This document shows positions 24,574 to 38,460 of a DNA stretch of 64,000 bases, piece after piece. Numbering within the stretch: the stretch's first letter is position 1; the number at the start of each line of letters is the position of its first letter. The translations under genes and the position numbers were made by a program. The notes below the pieces were generated by a model. The model made no database searches and was not told the DNA's origin. It saw only the letters and a program-made list of their open reading frames with translations. The stretch comes from Paramecium pentaurelia (lineage: Eukaryota; Ciliophora; Oligohymenophorea; Peniculida; Parameciidae), in assembly GCA_905183005.1 (NCBI GenBank), contig CAJJDO010000006.1, positions 72,017 to 136,016 on the forward strand, read 5' to 3'.

Positions 24574-27500
24574 ATGAAAAAAAATGAATATTTGGTTCAG
24601 ATTGCTGTGATTGAAGCAAGAGATTTAGTGGCCAAAGATTCTTCCGGTTCATCTGACCCATTTGTTAAAATTACTGTTGGCAACCTTCCAACTCAGGTTA
24701 GTACTGCCAAAATGAAAGCTACTACAGCAGTGTTTAATTAAGTAATTTCATATTGAAAAATTATAGAATTTTACTTTTGAAGGTTTAAAGATGTCAGATG
24801 TTGATTTTGAAAATTTTGAAGCAAAAATAGAAGTCTATGATTAGAACTAATTTTTTCAAAATGAATTGATTGGCATTCATTCAATTGGATTGGCAACTCT
24901 TTATAGAAATCCATCTCATGAAATATATAACTCATGGTTAAGACTCACAAATCCAAAAGAAGTAAATAAAGTTTAAGGATATATTTTGATCTCCGCTTAT
25001 ATTATTGGATAAAATGATGCTCCTCCTGTTCATGATGCTAATGAAAATAATGTAGAAGATGAACCAGATCCTTTTGGAGGGGTTCCAGATGATTAGTTAA
25101 CAGGTGAACAACTATAATAAAGAAGGGAAAATTAAAAGAAAATTGCAATGGTGTGCAAACCAATGCCTTATACAAAACTTGCTTAATTAATGGTTAACAT
25201 TGTAAAAGCTGAAGATTTACCTATTCTTAATGGAACAACAATTGATAGTTTTATATCAGTGAGAGCTAATGGTATAACATAAATTACAAGTGTTTTGAAA
25301 AACTAATAAAAACCATAATATAGAGTTAGAATGATGTTTCCAATTAATTTTCCTTTATAAAATGATAAAATCATTATAAGAGTATGGGATAAAAGAGTTT
25401 GTATGGCAGATACTTTTATAGGTTAGATACCTGAATTTCCATCTGAAAATGATTTTTTTAATATGACTTATTTGTAAAGTAAAGGAGGAGTTTTGCCATT
25501 TAGATGGTTTTCACTCTACGGAATCCCAATGAATGAAAGACCATCAACCTATGAATCAAATGTTCTTGGATATAAGAAAAATCCTAGAGGTACTTGCTAT
25601 ATGGGCAGAGTCCTCTTATCTTTAAATTTAACTCCATCCGAAAAGCCTGAAAAGTTAGTTTAGCCATTGGGTATATATAGAGAACCTTCAATTGAAAAAT
25701 ATATGTTAAGATTGGATACTTATGAAGTGAATTAAGCTAAAGATCTTGATGAATTTATTTTCATAAGAGTAAGAGTTGGAAAAGAGTATTTTGATTCTTC
25801 TGAGGCTGACTGCAAATCTCCAGGACAGTTTGTTTGGAGAAACAAAGTAATTCTAAAAGCATGGGAAATTGAAGTTCCAAAAAATCCAAGCGAATAGACA
25901 GATTTATTTGTCGAATTAATGAATAAAGAAAAGAAAAGAGTTGCTTATATTAGAATGCCTGCCACAAGCCCAGATTTAACAAATGACAAACCATAATGGT
26001 ATGAATTTAAGGATTTAAAACTAAAAGGAGATCAAGAAGGAGTTCATAGTTATGTTTTGATGAACTTACTCTTCGGATAAATAAATATTATTTCTTAGAT
26101 TCCAAAAATTATTGTTAAAAAAAACATGGTTCTTCCATATATTTGTAAAATATATCTTTATTGCGGTTTTGACTTTTGCCCTGACAAAGTTAATAGTGAA
26201 ATTTTATTAAGTTATGAAATTAGAATTGCTAATTAGGTTTATAAATCTGAATAAAATAAAAATAGTAAGAATCCAATTTGGAACTAATGTATTAGAATTC
26301 CAGTAAGTATGGAATAAAATTTAGAATTTGTATCAAATTTAGTGTTATCCTTCTTCAATCATTAAGAGTAAATATTTCCTTAATCTTAGACCTATTGGAT
26401 AAGCAAATGTTTCAGCAATAAATTGTAGAGTCTCTGAAGATGACTAGATAGATCCAATATATTAAATATTTCATATACTTCATAATGGAAAATCAAAAGG
26501 AAGAATTATTTTAGGAGTTACTTTGTAAAGAAAGAAAAAAAATGATAAAATTGATCCGAAAATAAACATATCTGAAATCTTCACTTAATTTAAAGAGTAT
26601 AAATTACTTTTTCCAGTCTATGCTATAAGATAATTACCAAAAAAACTTAGAAAAGCTCAACTATTTGCTAGAATATCTAATCCAAATTAAGATTCAGTTG
26701 TAAGTGTAGATTCGTATTTGTAAGGAGATGAAGAAGAAACAAGATTTAGTCCTGGATATAATGATCCAAATTTCTTATAATTACTAATTTTGGACATTTA
26801 ATTGCCTGAAAATCCACTTTTGATGCCATAATTAAATGTAGAAATATACAGCAAAGAAGGCTTAGCTCAAAAATATTATTTTTCGGTTCCATTATATAAT
26901 CTTTATCCAGGATTGGATTAAAAAACTTACAATAAATTAAATGCATATTATTATGCAACTCTTTAAAGTGGGATGTTAAGTGCTAATATTCCTCCTCCAG
27001 ATTTATCAACTTAAATTTAAGAAGATCAACCAGAGGAAAATGAATAAGAAGAATAAGAAGAACCAAAAACAATATTCACTAAAAAATCAATAAAACCAAG
27101 CACTAAAGAGAAATAATCAACAAAATCAAAGTAATCGACAAAATAAAAATCTGAAGTTTTAGCTTAAGCATTAGAAAAATCAAGTGATGTTATAAAAAAG
27201 CGAATGAGAACTAGGGGAATAGAAAATGCATATGTTTAAGATGAAATTGTATTAGTTCTTGATGATGAAGATGTTTTGAGAGAATAATTAATAAAAAAAG
27301 AGAAATAAGCTAAACTTACAAAATTATTGAAAACATTACCAAAACCTTTAAATACTGAATTAAATAAATAATTTTTAAAGAAAGCTATTTTAGAACAAAT
27401 TTTTAAAGTATAAGATTTAGAAGCCTATTTTACAGAAAGAGCAATAGAGTTATCTGATGATGGCATAGATTATGGCCGTTCAATAATCAAAGGACAATAT

Positions 27501-29139
27501 GATACAGAGATTTAAAAATGTCTTCCATTCTAAAGATATAAAATATACGAGTTAAATAAGAATGGATCTGGATTAGGCTAAGAAACAAGTGCCATTTTAA
27601 AAGCAGATGTCAAATTAATTAATATAACTACATTTAAATAAACTGTGAAACAATCTCAACAAAATGAAGATAAGAAAACTAAAAAATCTGAATTACTAGA
27701 GAAAGCTGAATATGTCAAAAGATTAAGATCAGCAGATTATCCTTTTGATTTTTTCGATCCAGTTTTTCATGATTATTTAAAATAATAACAGTTCAGATGC
27801 AAAGTCAGAGTTTATATATATAGAGGCTTGAGTTTAGCAGCCTAATCTGAAAATATCGATGCTTATCATTATATGGCAGGAGAATAATCAAGAAATTCTG
27901 CAAATCCTTATCTTGAAATTGAAGTGGGAGAACCAGGTGCAGATCCTGGAGAATTCGTAAAAAAAGTATCAGATCCTGATAAATTTATTCCCAATACTCT
28001 AAATCCTACATTTTTGAGATCATTTGAACTGGATGCAATTCTACCTCAAGATTGTTTTCTTCACATTAGGGTATTTAATAAAGGAGGCCTGACAAATAAA
28101 CTTATCGGCGCAGTTAAAATTGATATTGAGGATAGACTGATGGGAGAAAAAAAACTAAAATCTAGGCTTTCTTGTGAAGCTTATAAAGATTATTTTTTAA
28201 ATGATTTAGAAAGGTTAAAATATACTGAAAATGCTGATGATATTAAATTAAGTTACTAAGCTGAAATAGCAAATCTTACCTAAAAAATAGAATCCATAAC
28301 CACTCTAGAAATTCCTGTAGAATATTAATAATTGAGACATCCTGATAAATTAGTCTCTTAAGGTTAATTAGAAATGTTTGTTGAAGTTCTACCATTAGAA
28401 GTTTCTCGTCTTATTCCTCCAGCATTATTAGTTGAAAGACTTCCTTAAGAATATGAAGTTAGATTAATTGTTTGGGAAACCTTCAATATACCTTTAAATC
28501 CTGTTAAAAAAGCTGTTGATATCTTTGTTAGATGTGTTATGGATTCCTCAGCAACTGGAACTGGATCAGAAATCGGAAAGGAAACGGATACACATATGGG
28601 AAGCACTGATGGAAATGGAGAATTTAATTGGAGGATGAAATTCAATTTTAAAACACCATGTCAATTTCCAAGAATGAAAATTAGTGTTCATGATTTTTCG
28701 GTTTTTGGTGCTAGTCCTATAATTGGGGAAGCAACCATTAGTCTCAAAAGGTATTATAATTTATATTATCAGAGTATTAACAGTTATGAAAACATAAGCA
28801 ATTTATGAAATGGCACCTACTTAAATTAAGTTAAGTTCTGCCAAAGAGCCAGATGCTGAAAAAGGAACTGTCATGTTACAAATGACTATTTTATAAAAAA
28901 GTATGGCAGAGGCTAAGCCAGTCGGCGAAGGATAGGAAGAGCCAAATATAGACCCTTTTTTAAAAAAACCTACTGAAGGTAGAGGTCTAGGAGCTTTCTT
29001 TAAAGGAATAGGAATACCATGGGGAATGATATGCAAGTAAGCTTGCATGATACTACTTCCTATGATTATTTCGGCTTTGGTTTCATTTATTCTTTTTGTC
29101 AAACCAGGTATTTTAATGCCTTAGACACCAGCTGCATGA
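24574..29139 (+). CDS. Ferlin (multi-C2, C-terminally anchored Ca2+-dependent membrane fusion protein)
   Basis: Three introns (24742-24766, 26368-26389, 28751-28772) give 1,498 residues. An N-terminal C2 domain ('VIEARDLVAKDSSGSSDPF', residues about 8-130) is followed by a second ('VNIVKAEDLPILN', about 195), further C2-like regions, and a distal C2 ('CKVRVYIYRGLSLAAQ', about 1070). The last C2 carries the ferlin signature 'DGNGEFNWRMKFNF' and 'GASPIIGEATISLK'. A single transmembrane helix near the end ('ILLPMIISALVSFILFV') leaves a short tail. Family knowledge: ferlins drive vesicle fusion and membrane repair; in ciliates, dense-core trichocyst exocytosis is a natural context. Shorter than animal ferlins (about 2,000). 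A Lys/Glu/Ser-rich linker sits near residues 810-870. ORF-sized pieces at 27924-28259 and 28539-28808 belong to this frame. Confidence 0.9.
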
Positions 29140-29178
29140 TGAATTAATTTTTTAATAGATAAGTTTTATAATATTAAA

Positions 29179-32100
29179 TCAAAAAATTTTAGATAAAGTT
29201 TCTTCTGCATTAACTAAAAGGGTATTAAGATATATTAATTATTGTTCTTAAAATTTTATTATTGATTCCAAATGTAGGATAATTTCTTCTTTTTATTATA
29301 ATTGCATATTTTTATCTTGTTAAAATAATTAATCTGTAATTTAACTTTATAGAGTTTCTTTATGTTGTATTTATAAAGATTATAATGATGTATTTTAAGG
29401 CTAAATTAAGTTTTGTTCAACTTATTAAATTATAGTTGAGGGCAATAAATTAGATTAGAGTTTTAAAGTTGTTTCTTATGCGTTTTCTTAATTTAATAAG
29501 TGTAATGGGTTTATAAAATATTTCTACTTATCTTCTAATATTGGTAAATTTTAAGATGATATAAGACTTTAATTAATATTATTATTATTTTAAGATATGT
29601 TTTTTATTTCCTCTTATTGTGTAATATGGATATGCTCCTATTCATGAATTTATAGTTCCATTTCAATTTGCTATTAATTTAATTTATTATTATCAGAAGA
29701 AAGTTAACTTATTTGTTATTCTTTTTCTTTATTACTTGTTAATAATTAATTGTTTTCTTTCTATTTATTATCTATATCTACTGTCAATTTCTTATTCATA
29801 TCTTTAATTTCATTAATTTAACTTTCTAATTCATTTATCTTTTCATTCTATTTACTGTTATCAGAAGAAAGTTAACTTATTTGTAATTCTTTTTCTTTAT
29901 TACTTGTTAATAATTAATTGTTTTCTTTCTATTTATTATCTATATCCTCTGTCAATTTCTTATTCATATCTTTAATTTTATTAATTTACCTTTCTAATTC
30001 ATTTATCTTTTCATTCTATTTATTGTTATCAGAAGAAAGTTAACTAATTAGTTCTCTATTTTCTTTATTACATGTTAATAATTAATTGTTTTCTTTCTAT
30101 TAATGATCTATTTCATCTGTCAATTTCTTTTTAATATTTTGCAATTCAATGATTTATTCATTTAATTTAGTATTATCAGAAGATAGTTAACTAATTTGCT
30201 CTTCCTTTTCTTTATTACTTGTTAATAATTAATTGTTTTCTTTCTATTTATTATCTATATCCTATGTCAATTTCTTATTCATATCTTTAATTTCATTAAT
30301 TTAACTTTCTAATTCATTTATCTTTTCATTCTATTTATTGTTATCAGAAGAAAGTTAAGTTATTTGTTATTCTTTTTCTTTATTACTTATTAATAATTAA
30401 TTGTTTTCTTTCTATTTATTATCTATATCCTATGTCAATTTCTTATTCATATCTTTAATTTCATTAATTTAACTTTCTAATTCATTTATGTTTTCATTCT
30501 ATTTATTGTTATCAGAAGAAAGTTAACTTATTTGTTATTCTTTTTCTTTATTACTTGTTAATAATTAATTGTTTTCTTTCTATTTATTAACTATATCCTC
30601 TGTCAATTTCTTATTCATATCTTGCAATTCAATGATTTATTCATTTAATTTAGTATTATCATAAGATAGTTAACTTATTTGTAATTCTTTTTCTTTATTA
30701 CTTGTTAATAATTAATTGTTTTCTTTCTATTTATTATCTATATCCTCTGTCAATTTCTTATTCATATCTTTAATTTCATTAATTTAACTTTCTAATTCAT
30801 TTATCTTTTCATTCTATTTATTGTTATTAGAAGAAAGTTAACTAATTAGTTCTTCTTTTTCTTTATTACTTGTTAATAATTAATTGTTTTCTTTCTATTT
30901 ATTATCTTTATCATCTGTCAATTTCTTATTCATATCTTTAATTTCATTAATTTAACTTTCTAATTCATTTATCTTTTCATTCTATTTATTGTTATCAGAA
31001 GAAAGTTAACTTATTTGTTATTCTTTTTCTTTATTACTTGTTAATAATTAATTGTTTTCTTTCTATTTATTATCTATATCCTCTGTCAATTTCTTATTCA
31101 TATCTTTAATTTCATTAATTTAACTTTCTAATTCATTTATCTTTTCATTCTATTTATTGTTATCAGAAGAAAGTTAACTTATTTGTTATTCTTTTTCTTT
31201 ATTACTTGTTAATAATTAATTGTTTTCTTTCTATTTATTATCTATATCCTCTGTCAATTTCTTATTCATATCTTTAATTTCATTAATTTAACTTTCTAAT
31301 TCATTTATCTTTTCATTCTATTTATTGTTATCAGAAGAAAGTTAACTTATTTGTTATTCTTTTTCTTTATTACTTGTTAATAATTAATTGTTTTCTTTCT
31401 ATTTATTATCTATATCATCTGTCAATTTCTTATTCATATCTTTAATTTCATTAATTTAACTTTCTAATTCATTTATCTTTTCATTCTATTTATTGTTATC
31501 AGAAGAAAGTTAACTTATTTGTTATTCTTTTTCTTTATTACTTGTTAATAATTAATTGTTTTCTTTCTATTTATTATCTATATCATCTGTCAATTTCTTA
31601 TTCATATCTTTAATTTCATTAATTTAACTTTCTAATTCATTTATCTTTTCATTCTATTTATTGTTATCAGAAGAAAGTTAACTTATTTGTTATTCTTTTT
31701 CTTTATTACTTGTTAATAATTAATTGTTTTCTTTCTATTTATTATCTATATCATCTGTCAATTTCTTATTCATATCTTTAATTTCATTAATTTAACTTTC
31801 TAATTCATTTATCTTTTCATTCTATTTATTGTTATCAGAAGAAAGTTAACTTATTTGTTATTCTTTTTCTTTATTACTTGTTAATAATTAATTGTTTTCT
31901 TTCTATTTATTATCTATATCACCTGTCAATTTCTTATTCATATCTTTAATTTCATTAATTTAACTTTCTAATTCATTTATCTTTTCATTCTATTTATTGT
32001 TATCAGAAGAAAGTTAACTTATTTGTTATTCTTTTTCTTTATTACTTGTTAATAATTAATTGTTTTCTTTCTATTTATTATCTATATCATCTGTCAATTT

Positions 32101-35100
32101 CTTATTCATATCTTTAATTTCATTAATTTAACTTTCTAATTCATTTATCTTTTCATTCTATTTATTGTTATCAGAAGAAAGTTAACTTATTTGTTATTCT
32201 TTTTCTTTATTACTTGTTAATAATTAATTGTTTTCTTTCTATTTATTATCTATATCATCTGTCAATTTCTTATTCATATCTTTAATTTCATTAATTTAAC
32301 TTTCTAATTCATTTATCTTTTCATTCTATTTATTGTTATCAGAAGAAAGTTAACTTATTTGTTATTCTTTTTCTTTATTACTTGTTAATAATTAATTGTT
32401 TTCTTTCTATTTATTATCTATATCATCTGTCAATTTCTTATTCATATCTTTAATTTCATTAATTTAACTTTCTAATTCATTTATCTTTTCATTCTATTTA
32501 TTGTTATCAGAAGAAAGTTAACTTATTTGTTATTCTTTTTCTTTATTACTTGTTAATAATTAATTGTTTTCTTTCTATTTATTATCTATATCATCTGTCA
32601 ATTTCTTATTCATATCTTTAATTTCATTAATTTAACTTTCTAATTCATTTATCTTTTCATTCTATTTATTGTTATCAGAAGAAAGTTAACTTATTTGTTA
32701 TTCTTTTTCTTTATTACTTGTTAATAATTAATTGTTTTCTTTCTATTTATTATCTATATCATCTGTCAATTTCTTATTCATATCTTTAATTTCATTAATT
32801 TAACTTTCTAATTCATTTATCTTTTCATTCTATTTATTGTTATCAGAAGAAAGTTAACTTATTTGTTATTCTTTTTCTTTATTACTTGTTAATAATTAAT
32901 TGTTTTCTTTCTATTTATGATCTATTTCATCTGTCAATTTCTTATTGATATCTTTCAATTCAATTATCTATTCATTTAATTTATTATTTTCAGAATTTAT
33001 TAAACTTATTAACTCTTCTTTTTCTTTTTAATATTCTACCTATTAAGTTTATCTAAATTCATTTTACTCTAATATTTTTAAATTATTATCTTTTTAAATA
33101 ATAATTTCATCCTCTATTTCTTAAATCTTTTTATTTAAATTTATATTTTATTACTTTTATGTTTTAATTGTTTCCTCATATTCTTTGTTTTTATCTTATA
33201 ATTATATTAGGACAGATTCTTATTTCATTAATTTTTTATTCAATTAATTTAATGTCAATTAATATTATGTATTTTATTCATTAATTAAATTGGATTAAAC
33301 TGTTAAGAGTTAATTTTATTATTATAAAGAATTTAATTATACTCGACTATGTATGATTTTTAATAATTGTTTTAGACTATTAATTTTTGAATCATATTTT
33401 TTTACTAATTATTGTTGACTATTTATTTCGTTTTAATTTTATAAAGTTAAAGTTTAAATATTGGTATGTTTTTCATCTTTATGTTTAAATTAATTTTCTT
33501 CAGATTCTTATAAAGTAATATATAAAGAATTTATTTGATTAGATTAGTTATAAGAATTAAAAGAATTACTTTATGTTATGTTATTTATTTAGGATGTTTA
33601 CTCCAATTAAATATTATTTGATTACAGTTATTTTAATGATTAATCATTATAAAACAAACTATCTCGCTGTTCAGTATTAAGCAATACAAATTGGTTCTAA
33701 GGAATATCAATTTATTTTTGTTATTAAATCATATTCGAAGAAAGTTGTTGATCATTGTAGTGCTAAATTTATTAAAATTATTGTAATATATTGAATTAAG
33801 GTTCCTATAATAACTGTTAACTTAATTTCAAATCTTCTTCATTTATTAGTGATGATTTAGTTAGGTTATCCTATAATTATCCTTTTTTTTTTTTGGCTAG
33901 CCGTTCTTCCTTATTATATCCAAGTTCTAATGATTATATGTTCTCATTTAATTTAGGTTCCTATTATTATTGTTTACGTAATTTAATAATCTCATCATTT
34001 TAGACAGATAATTAATTTTCTTTATCTTGCAACTATTCTTGTAAATTTTAAACTAACATTTAAAGTTGTTCATCCTTATTATTTTCAGGTTCTAATGATT
34101 ATATTTTCTCATTTAATTTAGGTTCCTATTATTATTGTTTACGTAATTTAATAATCTCATCATTTTAGACAGATAATTAATTTTCTTTATCTTATAACTA
34201 TTCTTGTAAATTTTAAACTAACATTTAAAGTTGTTCATCCTTATTATTTTCAGGTTCTAATGATTATATTTTCTCATTTAATTTAGGTTCCTATTATTAT
34301 TGTTTACGTAATTTAATAATCTCATCATTTTAGACAGATAATTAATTTTCTTTATCTTATAACTATTCTTGTAAATTTTAAACTAACATTTAAAGTTGTT
34401 CATCCTTATTATTTTCAGGTTCTAATGATTATATTTTCTCATTTAATTTAGGTTCCTATTATTATTGTTTACGTAATTTAATAATCTCATCATTTTAGAC
34501 AGATAATTAATTTTCTTTATCTTATAACTATTCTTGTAAATTTTAAACTAACATTTAAAGTTGTTCATCCTTATTATTTTCAGGTTCTAATGATTATATT
34601 TTCTCATTTAATTTAGGTTCCTATTATTATTGTTTACGTAATTTAATAATCTCATCATTTTAGACAGATAATTAATTTTCTTTATCTTATAACTATTCTT
34701 GTAAATTTTAAACTAACATTTAAAGTTGTTCATCCTTATTATTTTCAGGTTCTAATGATTATATTTTCTCATTTAATTTAGGTTCCTATTATTATTGTTT
34801 ACGTAATTTAATAATCTCATCATTTTAGACAGATAATTAATTTTCTTTATCTTATAACTATTCTTGTAAATTTTAAACTAACATTTAAAGTTGTTCATCC
34901 TTATTATTTTCAGGTTCTAATGATTATATTTTCTCATTTAATTTAGGTTCCTATTATTATTGTTTACGTAATTTAATAATCTCATCATTTTAGACAGATA
35001 ATTAATTTTCTTTATCTTATAACTATTCTTGTAAATTTTAAACTAACATTTAAAGTTGTTCATCCTTATTATTTTCAGGTTCTAATGATTATATTTTCTC

Positions 35101-38100
35101 ATTTAATTTAGGTTCCTATTATTATTGTTTACGTAATTTAATAATCTCATCATTTTAGACAGATAATTAATTTTCTTTATCTTATAACTATTCTTGTAAA
35201 TTTTAAACTAACATTTAAAGTTGTTCATCCTTATTATTTTCAGGTTCTAATGATTATATTTTCTCATTTAATTTAGGTTCCTATTATTATTGTTTACGTA
35301 ATTTAATAATCTCATCATTTTAGACAGATAATTAATTTTCTTTATCTTATAACTATTCTTGTAAATTTTAAACTAACATTTAAAGTTGTTCATCCTTATT
35401 ATTTTCAGGTTCTAATGATTATATTTTCTCATTTAATTTAGGTTCCTATTATTATTGTTTACGTAATTTAATAATCTCATCATTTTAGACAGATAATTAA
35501 TTTTCTTTATCTTATAACTATTCTTGTAAATTTTAAACTAACATTTAAAGTTGTTCATCCTTATTATTTTCAGGTTCTAATGATTATATTTTCTCATTTA
35601 ATTTAGGTTCCTATTATTATTGTTTACGTAATTTAATAATCTCATCATTTTAGACAGATAATTAATTTTCTTTATCTTATAACTATTCTTGTAAATTTTA
35701 AACTAACATTTAAAGTTGTTCATCCTTATTATTTTCAGGTTCTAATGATTATATTTTCTCATTTAATTTAGGTTCCTATTATTATTGTTTACGTAATTTA
35801 ATAATCTCATCATTTTAGACAGATAATTAATTTTCTTTATCTTATAACTATTCTTGTAAATTTTAAACTAACATTTAAAGTTGTTCATCCTTATTATTTT
35901 CAGGTTCTAATGATTATATTTTCTCATTTAATTTAGGTTCCTATTATTATTGTTTACGTAATTTAATAATCTCATCATTTTAGACAGATAATTAATTTTC
36001 TTTATCTTATAACTATTCTTGTAAATTTTAAACTAACATTTAAAGTTGTTCATCCTTATTATTTTCAGGTTCTAATGACTATATTTTCTCATTTAATTTA
36101 GGTTCCTATTATTATTGTTTACGTAATTTAATAATCTCATCATTTTAAACAGATAATTAATTTTCTTTATCTTATAACTATTCTTGTAAATTTTAAACTA
36201 ATTATTAAAGTTGTTTTTCATTATTATTTTCAGGTTCTAATGATTATATTTTATCATTTATTTTAGGTTCCTATTATTAAAGTTTAGATAATTTTTTATT
36301 TTCTTCATTTAAATAAGGCAGTTGTTTATCTTTCATTTATTAATTTTCTTGTTATTTATCTTCTTGCTCTATAGATTAGTTTCTTTTTACTTTTTCAAAT
36401 TCAATTTTCTCTTATAGATTCATTTATTTATTTTTTTTTATGATAAAATCATTTTATTTCTTTAATTCTTAGTTTAATAGTTTATTTGTTTATATATTTT
36501 AGTTTTTATCTTATTCACCAAATTAAATTATTTAATTTTCTTCGTCTTTTATTATTTCTCCAGGTTGACCATTTACTTTTTAATTATTTTCTTATAAATT
36601 ATTTAACTTTTATTAGTATTACTTATATTCATCATTTTAAAATCCTTCATTTTATATACTATTAATGTTATATTCCAATTTACAAATTTATTCTTATTAT
36701 TCCATATTTAACATTTCTTTCTCATACAAATTCTCTTACTAATTTTTAGGTCTTAAAAATTCATTTAATTTTTTGTTTATAAACTCAATTAAGTTTTCAT
36801 TATTTTAACTTTTTTAGATTTCTTTTATTCTATCAAATACACTATTCATTTTTTCATCCAGCTCAACTTGATTTTCTATCTTACTTCCATATTCAAGCTC
36901 CATTAAGAAATTATTGACTAAATTCTATTTCTCATTAATAGAAATTTATAATTACAGTTATTCACTTTAATTCATTGATTTATTAATTTCGTTAAATGTT
37001 TGATTAGCGCAAATATATTTATCCTAGTCTGTATCTTGTATATTAATTTCTTTTTATTGAGTTAAATTATCCTTTTGATTTTTAAATTAATCAGAAGTTG
37101 ATTTTCTATGTTTTTGAATGATATTATTTCCTTCGCCCTACTAAATATTTTATTATTAAAGACTTGCTATTTATTATAAAAAATTTTGAATGTTATTATC
37201 CCTTTCATCATTTTATGAGAGGGATTAGTCATTTATTTTGTGAATAGATTTATTTACAATATCACTAATATTACTATTTTGATCCCAATTATTACTTGGT
37301 TCTTACTTAATTTGCACATCATTCTTTTAACTTGACACCTCCAATTCATATTATAATTCATATTGTTATACTTTATATTCTTCTATTTATTAATCATTAA
37401 TAGATCCCTTTCTATCAACTAGTTTATCTATTATTTCTTCATTTTGACTCAAATTATTGATTCTGAAAGTTTAATTTACTATTTTCATAATTTTATCGAT
37501 ATTTTCTTTCATAATTTATTACATTTACATTTCCAATTTTTTAAATTACTGACTCTATTTTTCTGACATTCTATTTAATTGAATATTCATTTTTTCTATT
37601 CCTTATTCTCCGATATCTTAAAGAAAATTTTCTTGAGTCAACTCTTTGTTTAAAAGTTTAATTATTTTTTAGTTTTTATCCTATAATAAATTGGCTATTT
37701 TAGGAAGAAAAATTTTAATTTTATTCCCCTGGTTTTCGCTTTCTTTTTTTAGGTTTTATTAAATTTTATCAATTTATCTTTAATTCAGCTAAGCTTAATT
37801 TTTTATTTCATCACTTTAATTATTCTAACTATTAACTTCTCTATATTCTTGGTTCATTTATTTTTCTTCACTTGAAAGATTGCCTTCAGCTTGATAAAGT
37901 AAGATTTCATCGAATTCTTCTAATTTATTTTCTTTTTCCACATTTTTATATTAATTTTAAACAACCAATTAATTCATTAAAATTTCTGGTTTGGAGTATT
38001 CTGAAAACTCATTTTTTTATTTTGATTATAAGAATAAATGCTAAATTTGGTCTTCATTTGAATTTTCATAACTTATCTCTTAATTTTATTTAGAGTTTGA

Positions 38101-38460
38101 TGTTTAACCTATTGCACTAAACTTTTCTTAAATATTGTTCATAACTTTCATTTTTTAATCCTAATTTTCTTTTTGATCTAATATTTGCCCGCAATCTGTT
38201 TTCTTCAGAATACAATCTGGAAGTAATAAATTTAGTTATGAATCGTCCTTTTCATCTTCTAACTCAGAAATTTAATTAGAAATTTAATCTACATGAAAAC
38301 TTTGAGAATCATTTAATTTTTTAAGCATGCTTTATAGTTTTCTTTCGAACTCATTAATTCTATGGGACTAACTTATTGCCAATTCATTAAGTTGCTATAT
38401 TTATTTTTTATTATCATTTAAATTTTGATAGCGCGGAGAATGGCGACTTGCTCTGTGCAT
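29179..38460 (-). CDS. Giant coiled-coil protein with two tandem-repeat arrays
   Basis: A single intronless frame of 3,094 codons from ATG (38458-38460) to TGA (29179-29181). N-terminus MHRASRHSPRYQNLND, then heptad-rich coiled coil to about residue 740. Residues about 743-1513 are the 55-residue B repeats (unit core 'DEQLQMLVQNLQEQLQDKEN'). A linker of about 300 residues follows. Residues about 1817-2922 are the 56-residue A repeats (unit core 'NEKINELESQINEIKDMNKK'), then a Gln-rich tail. Neither array introduces a TGA because both periods are multiples of three. Length and architecture resemble Golgin/centrosomal or ciliate cortical filament proteins, but no family is recognised. Probably a structural filament or tether whose length is set by repeat number. 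Small introns inside the unique parts cannot be excluded. Confidence 0.8.
29693..33010 (-). repeat. Tandem array A: 168-bp unit, about 20 copies, with higher-order structure
   Basis: Unit boundaries fall at 29693, 29861, 30029, 30176, 30344, 30512, 30659, 30827 and then every 168 bp to 32843, then 32990. Most steps are 168 bp (56 residues, eight heptads). The steps 30029-30176, 30512-30659 and 32843-32990 are 147 bp, exactly one heptad shorter. At the left end the pattern 168+168+147 (483 bp) repeats twice, giving a higher-order repeat. Units 30995-32843 are nearly identical. Confidence 0.92.
33921..36300 (-). repeat. Tandem array B: 165-bp unit, about 14 copies, near-identical
   Basis: A constant 165-bp step (55 residues) from 33921 through 34086, 34251 and so on to 36231, with a decayed partial unit to about 36300. 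The central dozen units are almost base-identical. The outermost units carry the few changes, for example CAA versus TAA (both Gln) in the first unit. This is the pattern of recent expansion or gene conversion with divergence at the edges. Confidence 0.92.

Noticed and set aside
29693..36300. CRISPR-like periodic repeats
   Set aside because: The unit is the full 165-168 bp with no spacers, the frame is open throughout and it encodes coiled coil; the organism is eukaryotic.
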